64,000 nucleotides of DNA, taken from assembly GCF_003352185.1 (NCBI RefSeq), contig NZ_CP029608.1, forward strand, positions 6,242,501-6,306,500, written 5' to 3'. Made by a program: the position numbers and the translations under genes. Below, piece after piece: positions 18,394-27,462 of this stretch. Each line of letters starts with the position of its first letter. The stretch's first letter is position 1. The stretch comes from Pseudomonas kribbensis. Lineage in GTDB: Bacteria; Pseudomonadota; Gammaproteobacteria; Pseudomonadales; Pseudomonadaceae. The notes below the pieces were generated by a model. It was not told where the DNA came from. It was given only the letters and a program-made list of their open reading frames with translations, and searched no databases.

Positions 18394-19259
18394 TGCACAC
18401 CACCGCACACTTCTGGCAACCGTTCCTTGAGTTCGTGTTCATGCGCCGGGCGCTCTTGGGGGGCCTGCTGCTGGCATGCAGCACCGCTCCATTGGGCGTG
18501 TTCCTGATCCTGCGACGCATGAGCCTGATCGGCGACGCCGTCGCCCACGGCATCCTTCCCGGAGCGGCGCTCGGCTTCTGGTTTGCTGGACTGAGTCTTC
18601 CCGCGCTGACCCTCGGCGGCCTCGGCGCCGGCCTGAGCATGGCCGGACTCGCGGCGTGGATCACCCGCCGAACCGGCCTGCGCGAGGACGCCAGCGTCGC
18701 CGCGATCTACCCGATCTCTCTGGCCAGTGGTGTGTTGATTCTGGGCATCGCCGGCAAACGTCTCGACCTGCTCCACTTGCTGTTCGGTTCGGCATTGGCG
18801 GTCGACGGTCCCACCCTGAACGGAATGTTGGGCGTGTCGCTGCTAAGCCTGATGGCCATGGCACTGATCTACCGCCCGCTCCTGCTCGACACCCTCGATC
18901 CACTGTTCCTGCGAACAGTCAGCCGACTCGGCCCAATCGCCCACGGTGTGTTCCTGACGCTGGTGGTGCTGAATCTGGTCATCGGATTCCAGGCCATCGG
19001 CGCACTGATGGTGGTCGGTCTGATGATGTTGCCCGCCGCTGCTTCCCGCTTCTGGAGCCGGCGCCTGCCGATCCTGATCGCCATCGCCGCCGTGATCGGT
19101 TGCCTGTCGGTGTGGCTCGGACTGTTGCTGTCGTTCTACTACTCGCTGCCCAGCGGTCCGGCCATCGTGCTGGTCGCAGGCATCGGTTACCTGTTGTCCG
19201 TGGTGCTCGGGCCGGTTCACGGCCTGCTGCGCCGCCCGCCCTTGCTCACATCCCAATGA
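18393..19259 (+). CDS. Metal ABC transporter permease (ZnuB-like)
   Basis: A 288-residue inner-membrane permease of the ABC-3 family with about eight or nine membrane helices. The segment RRMSLIGDAVAHGILPGAAL contains the conserved metal-permease motif that contacts the ATPase. It overlaps the ATPase stop (TGATG) and is followed after 11 bases by the binding-protein gene. Confidence 0.93.
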   Translation: MHTTAHFWQPFLEFVFMRRALLGGLLLACSTAPLGVFLILRRMSLIGDAVAHGILPGAALGFWFAGLSLPALTLGGLGAGLSMAGLAAWITRRTGLREDASVAAIYPISLASGVLILGIAGKRLDLLHLLFGSALAVDGPTLNGMLGVSLLSLMAMALIYRPLLLDTLDPLFLRTVSRLGPIAHGVFLTLVVLNLVIGFQAIGALMVVGLMMLPAAASRFWSRRLPILIAIAAVIGCLSVWLGLLLSFYYSLPSGPAIVLVAGIGYLLSVVLGPVHGLLRRPPLLTSQ

Positions 19260-19270
19260 GGTGTTTCCCG

Positions 19271-20146
19271 ATGCGCGCTCTACTTGTGTTGTTCAGCCTG
19301 ATGCTGTCGATGTCATTGTCGGCGGCGGAGAAACTGCCGGTGGTCACCAGTTTCAGCATCCTTGCAGACATGGTGCATCAGGTCGGCGGCGAGCATATCC
19401 AGATCACCAACATGGTCGGGCCAGACGCTGACGCCCACACCTACGAACCGACGCCCGACGATGCCAAGGCACTTCTGAAAGCAAAACTGATCGTGAAAAA
19501 CGGACTGGGTTTCGAGCCATGGCTGGACCGACTGGTGACCAGCACCGGTACCAAAGCCACCGTCATCAGCGCCAGCCACGGCGTGATCCCCCGCTCTCTG
19601 GATGAAGACGGCGAGACCGTTCCCGACCCTCACGCCTGGCACAACCTGGCCAACACCGAACTGTATGTCGCCAACATCACCAAGGCACTGATCGCCGCCG
19701 ACCCGGCGAACAAAGCCGACTACGAACGCAACAGCAAGGCCTACCTGAAACAGATCTACGCCCTCCTCGCCGAAGCCAAGGCCAAGCTCGGTTCCCTGCC
19801 GCCGGGCAATCGCAAGATCGTCACCAGCCACGACGCCTTCGGTTATCTCGGCCAAGCCTATGGAATCGACTTCATGGCGCCGCAAGGTCTGTCCACCGAA
19901 CGCGAACCTTCCGCCGCCGAAGTCGCCGCGCTGATCACCCAGATCCGTCAGGCCAAGGTCAAAGCGGTGTTCATGGAAAACATCAAGGACGCACGCCTGC
20001 TCAAACAGATTGCTGACGAAAGCGGCGCGCACATCGGCGGCACGCTGTATTCCGACGCCCTCGCCGCGTCGGGTCCGGCCAGCACATTCACTGGCCTGTT
20101 CGAATACAACCTCAACACTCTTTATGACGCCCTGAGCCAACCATGA
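19271..20146 (+). CDS. Metal ABC transporter substrate-binding protein (ZnuA-like)
   Basis: A 291-residue periplasmic cluster 9 binding protein with a signal peptide (MRALLVLFSLMLSMSLSAAE). Likely metal ligands are the His in DADAHTYEP, His in DPHAWHN and His in VTSHDAFGY, with a C-terminal Asp in LYSDAL. This His3-plus-acid set is typical of Zn/Mn binding proteins. The long His-rich loop of many zinc-specific ZnuA proteins is absent, since the region between DEDGETVPDPHAW is short. An ATG at 19256 overlapping the permease stop is an alternative start but would disrupt the signal peptide. Confidence 0.92.
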   Translation: MRALLVLFSLMLSMSLSAAEKLPVVTSFSILADMVHQVGGEHIQITNMVGPDADAHTYEPTPDDAKALLKAKLIVKNGLGFEPWLDRLVTSTGTKATVISASHGVIPRSLDEDGETVPDPHAWHNLANTELYVANITKALIAADPANKADYERNSKAYLKQIYALLAEAKAKLGSLPPGNRKIVTSHDAFGYLGQAYGIDFMAPQGLSTEREPSAAEVAALITQIRQAKVKAVFMENIKDARLLKQIADESGAHIGGTLYSDALAASGPASTFTGLFEYNLNTLYDALSQP

Positions 20147-20703
20147 TCCGCAAAAATCCTTCCGGCGACCTGCCGCAAATTGCCGAGTCTGCCTACGTCG
20201 ACAAAACCGCGATCATCTGCGGCAAAGTGGTGATCGGCGAAAACGTGTTCGTCGGCCCCTACGCGGTCATTCGCGCCGATGAAGTGGACGCCTCGGGCGA
20301 GATGGAACCGATCACCATCGGCGCCAATTCGAACATCCAGGACGGCGTGGTGATCCACTCCAAGTCCGGCGCAGCGGTGACCATCGGCGAGTTCAGCTCC
20401 ATCGCCCACCGCTCGATCGTGCATGGCCCGTGCAAGGTTGGTGACCGGGTATTCATCGGCTTCAACAGCGTGCTGTTCAACTGCGTGGTCGGCAACGGTT
20501 GCGTGGTGCGGCACAACTCGGTGGTCGATGGCCGGGATCTGCCGGATGCGTTCTACGTGCCCTCCACCACCCGAATCGGGCCGAACACCGATCTGTCGCA
20601 ATTCCCGCCGGTGAGCGTCAGCGCCTCGGAGTTTTCCGAAGACGTGGCGCGCACCAACGTCGATCTGGTGCGCGGCTACAAAGCCCTGCAGAACGAGTTC
20701 TGA
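20143..20703 (+). CDS. Gamma-class carbonic anhydrase
   Basis: A 186-residue left-handed beta-helix protein built of hexapeptide repeats. His72, His89 and His94 match the three metal ligands of gamma-class carbonic anhydrases, which can use iron or cobalt. It probably replaces zinc-dependent beta-class enzymes when zinc is limiting, as proposed for PA5540. The start overlaps the binding-protein stop (ATGA). Confidence 0.92.
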   Translation: MIRKNPSGDLPQIAESAYVDKTAIICGKVVIGENVFVGPYAVIRADEVDASGEMEPITIGANSNIQDGVVIHSKSGAAVTIGEFSSIAHRSIVHGPCKVGDRVFIGFNSVLFNCVVGNGCVVRHNSVVDGRDLPDAFYVPSTTRIGPNTDLSQFPPVSVSASEFSEDVARTNVDLVRGYKALQNEF

Positions 20704-20706
20704 ACC

Positions 20707-22044
20707 ATGAACAGTGTGCTGATTCGCAATGCGCGCCTGGTTGATGACGGGCATGAGTTCTACGCCGATCTGCTGGTCAGCCACGGCCGCATCGTCAAGA
20801 TCGGCCGCAGCATTGAAGGTGAAAACGCAACGCTGGAAATCGACGCCAACGGCCAATGGCTGCTGCCAGGAATGATCGACGACCAAGTGCATTTTCGTGA
20901 GCCGGGCTCGCCAACCAAAGGCAGCATCTACACCGAATCCCGCGCAGCCGTGGCCGGTGGCATCACCAGTTTCATGGATATGCCCAACACCAACCCGGCC
21001 ACCCTCACCCTCGACGCGTTGGCCGACAAGAAGCGTCGGGCGGCGATCAATTCGGTGGCCAACTACGGCTTTCACTTCGGCGTCAGTCACGACAACCTGG
21101 ACACCGTCGCGGCACTCAACCCGAGTGAGGTGGCCGGGGTCAAAGTGTTCATGGGCGCGTCGACCGGCAACATGCTGGTGGATGATCCCCGGACACTGGA
21201 GCGCTTGTTCGCCGAGGTGCCGACGATCCTGCTGGCTCACTGCGAACACACACCGAGCATCGAAGCCAACACCGCCAGGTTGCGCGAGCAGTTCGGCGAA
21301 CATCTTCCTACCGACGCCCATGCGCTGATCCGCAATGCTGAGGCTTGCTATCGCTCCTCTTCACTGGCGGTGGATCTCGCCAAACGCCACGGCACTCGCC
21401 TGCACGTGCTGCACCTGACCACGGCTCGAGAGCTGGAACTGTTCGAAGACAAACCGCTGGCGCACAAACGCATCACCGCGGAAGTCTGCCTGCATCACCT
21501 GCTGTTCGATGACCGCGATTACCCAGACTTCGGCAACCAGATCAAATGCAACCCGGCGATCAAAAACCAGGCTGATCGCGATGCCCTGCGTCTGGCCTTG
21601 TTGAGCAATCGTCTGGATGTGATCGGCAGCGACCACGCCCCGCATACCTGGGCGGAGAAACAGCTGTCGTATGCCCAGGCGCCGTCCGGGCTGCCGCTGG
21701 TGCAACATGCGTTGCCGGCGTTGTTGGAACTGGTAGCGGATGGCGTGCTGCCGATCACCACGCTGGTGGCGAAGACCAGCCACCGGGTGGCGGATCTGTT
21801 TGCCATTCCGGATCGCGGTTATCTGAGGGAAGGTTATTGGGCGGATCTGGTATTGATTCAACCGGAGCCCGAAGGTGTCGCGGTATCACGACAACCGGTC
21901 CTGTCGCAGTGCGGATGGACGCCGTTTGCTCGCCGCAGCTTCCGCCATCGGGTGAGTACGACGCTGGTGTCGGGACAGGTCGCGTGGCATGGCAATCGGC
22001 TGCATGACGGGTGTCAGGGATTGCCGTTGCGCTTCATGCGCTAG
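20707..22044 (+). CDS. pyrC2: Dihydroorotase paralogue PyrC2
   Basis: A 445-residue amidohydrolase of the dihydroorotase/allantoinase family, acting in pyrimidine synthesis. Visible motifs are DDQVHFREPG, the carbamylated-Lys region GVKVFMGAS, LLAHCEH, LHVLHLT and GSDHAPH. The first residue of the usual HxH pair is Gln here (Q-V-H), which may change metal binding. It is the last gene of the Zur-linked operon and the counterpart of PA5541, interpreted as a back-up for the zinc enzyme PyrC. A terminator follows immediately. Confidence 0.93.
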   Translation: MNSVLIRNARLVDDGHEFYADLLVSHGRIVKIGRSIEGENATLEIDANGQWLLPGMIDDQVHFREPGSPTKGSIYTESRAAVAGGITSFMDMPNTNPATLTLDALADKKRRAAINSVANYGFHFGVSHDNLDTVAALNPSEVAGVKVFMGASTGNMLVDDPRTLERLFAEVPTILLAHCEHTPSIEANTARLREQFGEHLPTDAHALIRNAEACYRSSSLAVDLAKRHGTRLHVLHLTTARELELFEDKPLAHKRITAEVCLHHLLFDDRDYPDFGNQIKCNPAIKNQADRDALRLALLSNRLDVIGSDHAPHTWAEKQLSYAQAPSGLPLVQHALPALLELVADGVLPITTLVAKTSHRVADLFAIPDRGYLREGYWADLVLIQPEPEGVAVSRQPVLSQCGWTPFARRSFRHRVSTTLVSGQVAWHGNRLHDGCQGLPLRFMR

Positions 22045-22077
22045 AAAAAAACGCCCCACAATGTTGTGGGGCGGTTT
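22045..22077. terminator. Bidirectional Rho-independent terminator
   Basis: The GC-rich stem CGCCCCACAA/TTGTGGGGCG (22052-22061 and 22064-22073) is preceded by a seven-A run and followed by GTTTC. It sits between the convergent pyrC2 and DUF3617 genes and can end both transcripts. Confidence 0.88.
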
Positions 22078-22083
22078 CTATTT

Positions 22084-22602
22084 TCAGGCTCTTGGTTTGA
22101 CGGTGCCGCAATCCTGACCCAGCCATACGGCGCGGGTTTCCAGACTCCCCTTCTGGTTGATCCCGATGGCATTGAACGTGCCGTTGGCGATGGTGGTGAA
22201 TTCACGATCGCTGACGAACGTAGCCACACCGGTGCCCGAGGCTCGCGGGCAGCTGAAACGGAATTTCCACTGATTGCCGTTGCGCTCGGTGATCTGCTGT
22301 TTGCAGCCCGACTGCGGGTCCGCCAGCGGAATATCGTTGGTCGCCACTTGCTGGGGTGTCAGGCAGGCACGGATCCCTTTGCCGCCAATGTTGATCCCCT
22401 GCTTCTCCAGCTCCGCCCGCTGTTGCGGGGTGATCTGGCCCTGAATCTGGCCGAGGATCGATTGCACGTCCATGGCCTGATCATCGACTTTCACATTGCT
22501 CGATGTCATTTCCCACAACCCCGGCTGCAGCATTTGCGCCTGAGCCACCAACGGCAAGGCCAACCCCAGACCCAGCGCCAAACCCAGCAGACGAACGTTC
22601 AT
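22084..22602 (-). CDS. DUF3617 exported protein
   Basis: A 172-residue periplasmic protein with a signal peptide (MNVRLLGLALGLGLALPLVAQA) and the DUF3617 hallmark QPGLWEMTSS near the mature N-terminus. It has three conserved cysteines in the mature part and an internal Gln-rich helix. Function unknown. It is convergent with pyrC2 and ends at the shared terminator. Confidence 0.88.
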   Translation of the reverse strand: MNVRLLGLALGLGLALPLVAQAQMLQPGLWEMTSSNVKVDDQAMDVQSILGQIQGQITPQQRAELEKQGINIGGKGIRACLTPQQVATNDIPLADPQSGCKQQITERNGNQWKFRFSCPRASGTGVATFVSDREFTTIANGTFNAIGINQKGSLETRAVWLGQDCGTVKPRA

Positions 22603-22748
22603 TGCAAAACTCCTGATCAGTAGTGGCCGTTAGACGCCGGCCGCTTGTTTCGGTTCATGGCCTGCTTTCATGGCTAAAAAGAAAATAGCGACAACCGCAG
22701 AGGAACATGGTCTGTTAAGCATTGAATCTTCAGGAGCAAGGTTGCCCC

Positions 22749-24188
22749 ATGGATTATTTTGGACCGCACATCTTCGGTTATCTGATCGCGCTGATACATA
22801 GCCTGGGCACAATTGCCGCCATCCATGCGGTGCTGACCGTCCGCACGGCGCAAGGCGCGATCGCCTGGGCGCTGTCGCTGATCTTCATTCCCTATCTCAC
22901 CCTCATCCCCTATCTGGTGTTCGGTCGCAGCACCTTCGACGGTTATATCAAGGCCCGACGTCAGGCCAACGAACAGATGCGTCAGGCCGTTTCCGAACTG
23001 AACTGGCGGCCCTGGGTAGAAGAAGCCCTGACCGCCCGCGCCTCGAATGCCTACGACTCGCTGCGGGCGATGCCGAAGCTGGGCCGCATGCCATGCCTGG
23101 CCAACAATGAAGTGCAATTGCTGATCAACGGCACCGCTACCTTCGAAGCGATTTTCCACGCAATCAGCCAGGCACGGGAAGCCGTGCTGATCCAGTTTTT
23201 CATCATTCACGACGATCGCCTCGGCCAGCGCCTGCGCGAACTGCTGCTGAAGAAAGCCGCCGAAGGTGTCGCGATTCATCTGCTGTACGACCGCATCGGC
23301 AGCCACGCCCTGCCCCACAGCTACGTACAGGCACTTCGCGATGGCGGTGTCGAGGTCAAGGCGTTCGCCACCCGCAGCGGCTGGCTCAATCGCTTCCAGG
23401 TGAATTTCCGCAACCACCGCAAGATCGTCGTGGTCGACGGGTTGATCGGCTTTGTTGGCGGGCACAATGTCGGCGACGAATACATGGGCGAAAAACCACC
23501 CTTGGCGCCATGGCGCGACACCCACGTACAGGTGCGCGGGCCAGTGGTCGCCTGCATGCAGGAGTCATTTGCCGAAGACTGGTTCTGGGCTGCCCGTACG
23601 CTACCCCCGCTGATCCTGCCGGAGGTTTACCCGGAAGACGGCGTGCTCTGCCAACTGCTGGCCAGCGGCCCGGCGGATGCCTACGAGACCTGCTCGCTGT
23701 TCTTCGTCGAAGCCATCCATGCCGCCACCGAACGCGTATGGATCACCAGCCCCTACTTCATTCCCGACGAGGCGGTATTCGCCGCATTGCGTCTCGCGGT
23801 CCTGCGCGGTGTCGATGTCCGACTGCTACTGCCGTCGCGCCCCGATCACCGTATCGTTTACGCCGCGTCGAGCCTTTACGCGTTCGAAGCGGTGCGCGCC
23901 GGGGTGCGGGTGTTCCGCTACGAACCGGGTTTCCTGCATCAGAAAGTGGTGTTGGTCGACAGCGAAATCAGCGCCATCGGCAGCGCCAATCTGGACAACC
24001 GTTCGTTCCGGTTGAATTTCGAAGTGATGTTGCTGACGGTCGACAGCGAATTCGCCGGCCACGTGGAACAGATGCTCAACGACGACTTCGCCCAGGCCTA
24101 CGAAATCGCCAAGGAAGAAGGCCGGGAGATCCACCGCCTGCAACAACTCGGCATGCGGATCGCCCGGCTGATTTCACCGATTCTCTAG
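22749..24188 (+). CDS. cls: Cardiolipin synthase
   Basis: A 479-residue inner-membrane phospholipase D-superfamily enzyme that condenses two phosphatidylglycerols into cardiolipin. It has two N-terminal membrane helices (about 5-60) and two HKD catalytic motifs, [10 protein letters not shown] and [10 protein letters not shown], each followed by the usual Gly-Asn segment. The ATG at 22749 is preceded by CAGGAG. Length and order agree with ClsA of pseudomonads. Confidence 0.96.
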   Translation: MDYFGPHIFGYLIALIHSLGTIAAIHAVLTVRTAQGAIAWALSLIFIPYLTLIPYLVFGRSTFDGYIKARRQANEQMRQAVSELNWRPWVEEALTARASNAYDSLRAMPKLGRMPCLANNEVQLLINGTATFEAIFHAISQAREAVLIQFFIIHDDRLGQRLRELLLKKAAEGVAIHLLYDRIGSHALPHSYVQALRDGGVEVKAFATRSGWLNRFQVNFRNHRKIVVVDGLIGFVGGHNVGDEYMGEKPPLAPWRDTHVQVRGPVVACMQESFAEDWFWAARTLPPLILPEVYPEDGVLCQLLASGPADAYETCSLFFVEAIHAATERVWITSPYFIPDEAVFAALRLAVLRGVDVRLLLPSRPDHRIVYAASSLYAFEAVRAGVRVFRYEPGFLHQKVVLVDSEISAIGSANLDNRSFRLNFEVMLLTVDSEFAGHVEQMLNDDFAQAYEIAKEEGREIHRLQQLGMRIARLISPIL

Positions 24189-24189
24189 C

Positions 24190-25377
24190 TCAAGGGTTGT
24201 AGATGTCGTCACGGGTCCACGGCAGTTCATGGCTGCCATCGGCGTGGGCCTTCACCGCAAGAATCTGATGCAGGTTGATCCAGCCCCGGGCAAACGCGTA
24301 GGCGCAACCGGCCAGGTACAGACGCCAGATACGCAGGGCCTGATCCGGCACCAGTTTGCCGGCGGCTTCAAGGTTGTCTTCCAGTCGTTCGCTCCAGTGA
24401 TCCAGCGTGCGCGCGTAATGCAGACGCAGGCTCTCGACATCGACGATCTCCAGACCGGCCTCGCTGATCTCGGCCGAGATCATCGCCAGGTGCGGCAGTT
24501 CGCCGTTGGGGAACACGTATTTCTCGATGAAGTCGCCGGCACCGCGTCCCACCGGACGGCCATCGGTGTGCTTGGCGGTGATGCCGTGGTTCATCACCAG
24601 ACCGCCCTCTTTCACCGCGCCGAACAGGGTCTTGCAGTACTCGGCCAGATTGGCGTGGCCCACGTGCTCGAACATCCCGACACTCACCACTTTGTCGAAC
24701 CGGCCGTCCTGCGGCAGATCGCGGTAATCGAGCAGTTGCAGTTCGACCTGGTCTTCCAGGCCTTCAGCCTTGACCCGCTCCCGAGCCAGCGCCAATTGCT
24801 CCTTGCTCAAAGTGATACCAAACACCTTGGCACCGAACTCACGGGCGGCGTAACGCGCCAGACCGCCCCAGCCGCAGCCGACATCCAGCAAGTAGTCGCC
24901 CGGCTGCAGACGCAGCTTGCGACACAGATGCCGGAACTTGGCCTGTTGCGCCTGCTCCAGGGTTTCGCTGCCGGTTTCGAAATAGGCGCAGGAGTACGCC
25001 ATGTCGCTGTCCAGCCAGAGCTGGTAGAACGCGTTGGACAGGTCGTAGTGGTAGGAAATGGCTTTGGCGTCGGTTTCCTTGTCGTGCACGGTTCGCACCG
25101 GCTGACTGTCTTCATCTTCATCGAGCAGCGCCGTGCTCAATTCGTCGCAAACCCGGATGACCTCGCTGATCGAGCCCTCGAGTTCGAGTTTGCCCTCGAC
25201 GAACGCCGCCCCCAGCGCGTCGAGACTTGGATGGGTCAACTGGGACACCATCAACGGGTCCTTGACCACGATGGTGACGCTGGGCGTCGGGCCCAGATTG
25301 AATTCATGACCGTCCCAGAGTCGCAGGCGAAGCGGAAGCTGCAGATTCTGTAAGGCCGGTGGAAGTTGCGCGAGCAT
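24190..25377 (-). CDS. cfa: Cyclopropane-fatty-acyl-phospholipid synthase
   Basis: A 395-residue SAM-dependent enzyme that adds a methylene bridge to unsaturated membrane lipids. The SAM motif LLDVGCGWGGLARYAA is around residues 157-172, and the VGMFEHVG and YDLSNAFYQLWLD substrate motifs are typical of the family. It is convergent with cls, with one base between stops. The start MLAQLPPAL was chosen because the upstream extension is poor. Confidence 0.94.
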   Translation of the reverse strand: MLAQLPPALQNLQLPLRLRLWDGHEFNLGPTPSVTIVVKDPLMVSQLTHPSLDALGAAFVEGKLELEGSISEVIRVCDELSTALLDEDEDSQPVRTVHDKETDAKAISYHYDLSNAFYQLWLDSDMAYSCAYFETGSETLEQAQQAKFRHLCRKLRLQPGDYLLDVGCGWGGLARYAAREFGAKVFGITLSKEQLALARERVKAEGLEDQVELQLLDYRDLPQDGRFDKVVSVGMFEHVGHANLAEYCKTLFGAVKEGGLVMNHGITAKHTDGRPVGRGAGDFIEKYVFPNGELPHLAMISAEISEAGLEIVDVESLRLHYARTLDHWSERLEDNLEAAGKLVPDQALRIWRLYLAGCAYAFARGWINLHQILAVKAHADGSHELPWTRDDIYNP

Positions 25378-25554
25378 GGAATATCCCCCTGGTTTCAGAC
25401 GTCTGATCTGAGGGTAGACCATCCTTGAAAATTAGCAGGCTATCGATTCGATAGTCGCCACCTATCAGCCATATCGGCCGTAATGGCACCGATCTCCGTG
25501 CTTCAGTGCGCCTTCTCTGAAGACTTCAAGTCCGACGCACAGTTCGAAAAATGA

Positions 25555-27462
25555 TCAGTTCTGCTCGTTCAGCTTCAGCAGCGGCTCCTGGAATCGCAAC
25601 AAGCGACCGGCATTGCCCAACACCAGCAACGTACTGAGGTTGTGCAGCAACGCAGCAATCATTGCCCCGGCCGCGCCCAGCCAGCCGAATGCGGCGAACA
25701 CTACAATGGCCAGCGTCCAGCCCAGACCGATGATCACGTTCACTTGCAGCGTGCGCCGACACTGACGGCTGAGGCGCACACAGGTGCCGAGCCGGCGCAG
25801 GTCGCTGCCGATCAGCACGATGTCGGCGGACGCCAGCGCAATGTCCGCACCGCCCGCCCCCATCGCAACACCCACCACACCGGCCTTGAGTGCCAGCGAA
25901 TCGTTGATGCCGTCGCCGACCACCATCGGCCGGAAACCGTTGTCGATTTCCTTCAACACGCGATTGAGTTTGTCTTCGGGCAACGCCTGGGCTTCGACTT
26001 CGTGCAGGCCGACATCACGGGCCAGGGTTTGCGCCACGCTTTGACGGTCGCCGGTCAGCAACAATTGCCGACCGAGGCCCAACTCGCGCAGTTCGCTCAA
26101 GGCGAATTTCGCTTCCGGTTTGACGCTGTCGGCCAGCAACAGCCAGGCGAGGAATTCACCGTTCAACGCCAGGCCGGCAATCGGGCCGTCGTGATCGGGA
26201 ATTGAAGTGGTCGGAATGCCCAACTGCGCAAACAGCTCCGGACGACCCAGCGCTGCTTCGCCCTGCTCGGTTCTGGCGACCACGCCCAGACCCTGGCGTT
26301 CGTGAATGTCGGTCAGCACCAGCACGTTGTCCGCGTGAACCAGTCCGGCCAGTGCACGACTGACCGGGTGGCTGCTGGCAGCACCAAGACTGGCGGCCAG
26401 CGTCATCACCGAATCGTGATCCGCCTGCGCGCTGTTGATCGACTGCAAACGCAATGTGCCGTAAGTCAGAGTCCCGGTCTTGTCCACCACCAGCGAAGTC
26501 AGGTCGGCCAATTCTTCGAGGAACGCCGAACTGCGGATCAGAATCCCGTGCCGCGCCGCAACCGCCACACCGGCAATCGCCGTGGCCGGTGCGGACAACA
26601 CCAGCGCACAAGGACAAGCCGCAACCAGCACCGCCAACATCGCCTGCGCATCGTTGGTGACAAACCAGGTCACCGCCGCCAGCAGCAACACCAGCACCAT
26701 GTAGCTGCCCGCATAACGCTCCAGCAGCCGAGTGATCGGTGGTTTGGAGCGCTCGGCGTTCTGCATCAGCGCGATGACCTTACCCAGCGTCGATTCATCG
26801 CCGGTACGAGTGACTTCGATACGCAACAGCCCATCGAGGTTGATCGCCCCGCCAAACACGGTCATTCCGACGCCCGCCTCAACCGGCACCGACTCACCGG
26901 TGATCGACGCTGTGTCGAGGCTGGCCTGCCCGGACAGTACACGACCGTCCGCCGGCACCCGATCGCCGGCCCGCACTTCAACGGTGTCGCCAGCCTTGAG
27001 CGTGCCGTTATCGACTTCGATGACCGTGCCGTCCGCCTGGATTTTCCGAGCATGGCTGCGAGTGAGCTGGCCCAACGCGTGAATCGCCTCCTGCGAGCCA
27101 ATCACGCTGCGCTCCTCCAGCACATGGCCGAAGATCATGATGATCGGCAACAGTGCAGCGGTCAGCAGATCGCCAGTGGCCCAGGCACCGAGCATCGCCA
27201 ATGCGATCAACTGGTCGGTGATGCCATGCAGGCTCGGATAACGCAGGCTGAACCAAGCCGAACGCATCACCGGTACCGCGACCAATAAAGAAGCAAAACC
27301 GAGCAGCAACTGACTGACACCGGTTTGCTCCGGCATCAACCAGCGCCAGATCAATCCGAGCCCGAGCAGGCCGAGGGCGAGCATCGCCAGGGTCAACTGG
27401 CGCGCAGCGCGACGTTGCTCGGCCGAAGACAACAGGCTCGGTGCGGCGGTAGTGGCAGTCAT
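25555..27462 (-). CDS. P1B-type heavy-metal ATPase of the SPFH operon
   Basis: A 635-residue metal-transporting ATPase. It shows TGES (188-191), the CPC transport motif (283-285), the phosphorylation site DKTGT (327-331), SSHP (364-366) and GDGIND. There is no N-terminal heavy-metal-associated domain and no CXXC motif. In the last helix, where ZntA-type zinc exporters have a conserved Asp, this protein has His607-Asn608 followed by LST. The metal is therefore uncertain. The gene overlaps the stop of the upstream SPFH gene (ATGA) and is the last of a Zur-box-headed operon. Confidence 0.93.
   Translation of the reverse strand: MTATTAAPSLLSSAEQRRAARQLTLAMLALGLLGLGLIWRWLMPEQTGVSQLLLGFASLLVAVPVMRSAWFSLRYPSLHGITDQLIALAMLGAWATGDLLTAALLPIIMIFGHVLEERSVIGSQEAIHALGQLTRSHARKIQADGTVIEVDNGTLKAGDTVEVRAGDRVPADGRVLSGQASLDTASITGESVPVEAGVGMTVFGGAINLDGLLRIEVTRTGDESTLGKVIALMQNAERSKPPITRLLERYAGSYMVLVLLLAAVTWFVTNDAQAMLAVLVAACPCALVLSAPATAIAGVAVAARHGILIRSSAFLEELADLTSLVVDKTGTLTYGTLRLQSINSAQADHDSVMTLAASLGAASSHPVSRALAGLVHADNVLVLTDIHERQGLGVVARTEQGEAALGRPELFAQLGIPTTSIPDHDGPIAGLALNGEFLAWLLLADSVKPEAKFALSELRELGLGRQLLLTGDRQSVAQTLARDVGLHEVEAQALPEDKLNRVLKEIDNGFRPMVVGDGINDSLALKAGVVGVAMGAGGADIALASADIVLIGSDLRRLGTCVRLSRQCRRTLQVNVIIGLGWTLAIVVFAAFGWLGAAGAMIAALLHNLSTLLVLGNAGRLLRFQEPLLKLNEQN

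Noticed and set aside
24056..24069. Possible fourth parS inside cls (half site CCACGTGGAAC)
   Set aside because: Three mismatches in the left arm; only half of the palindrome is kept.
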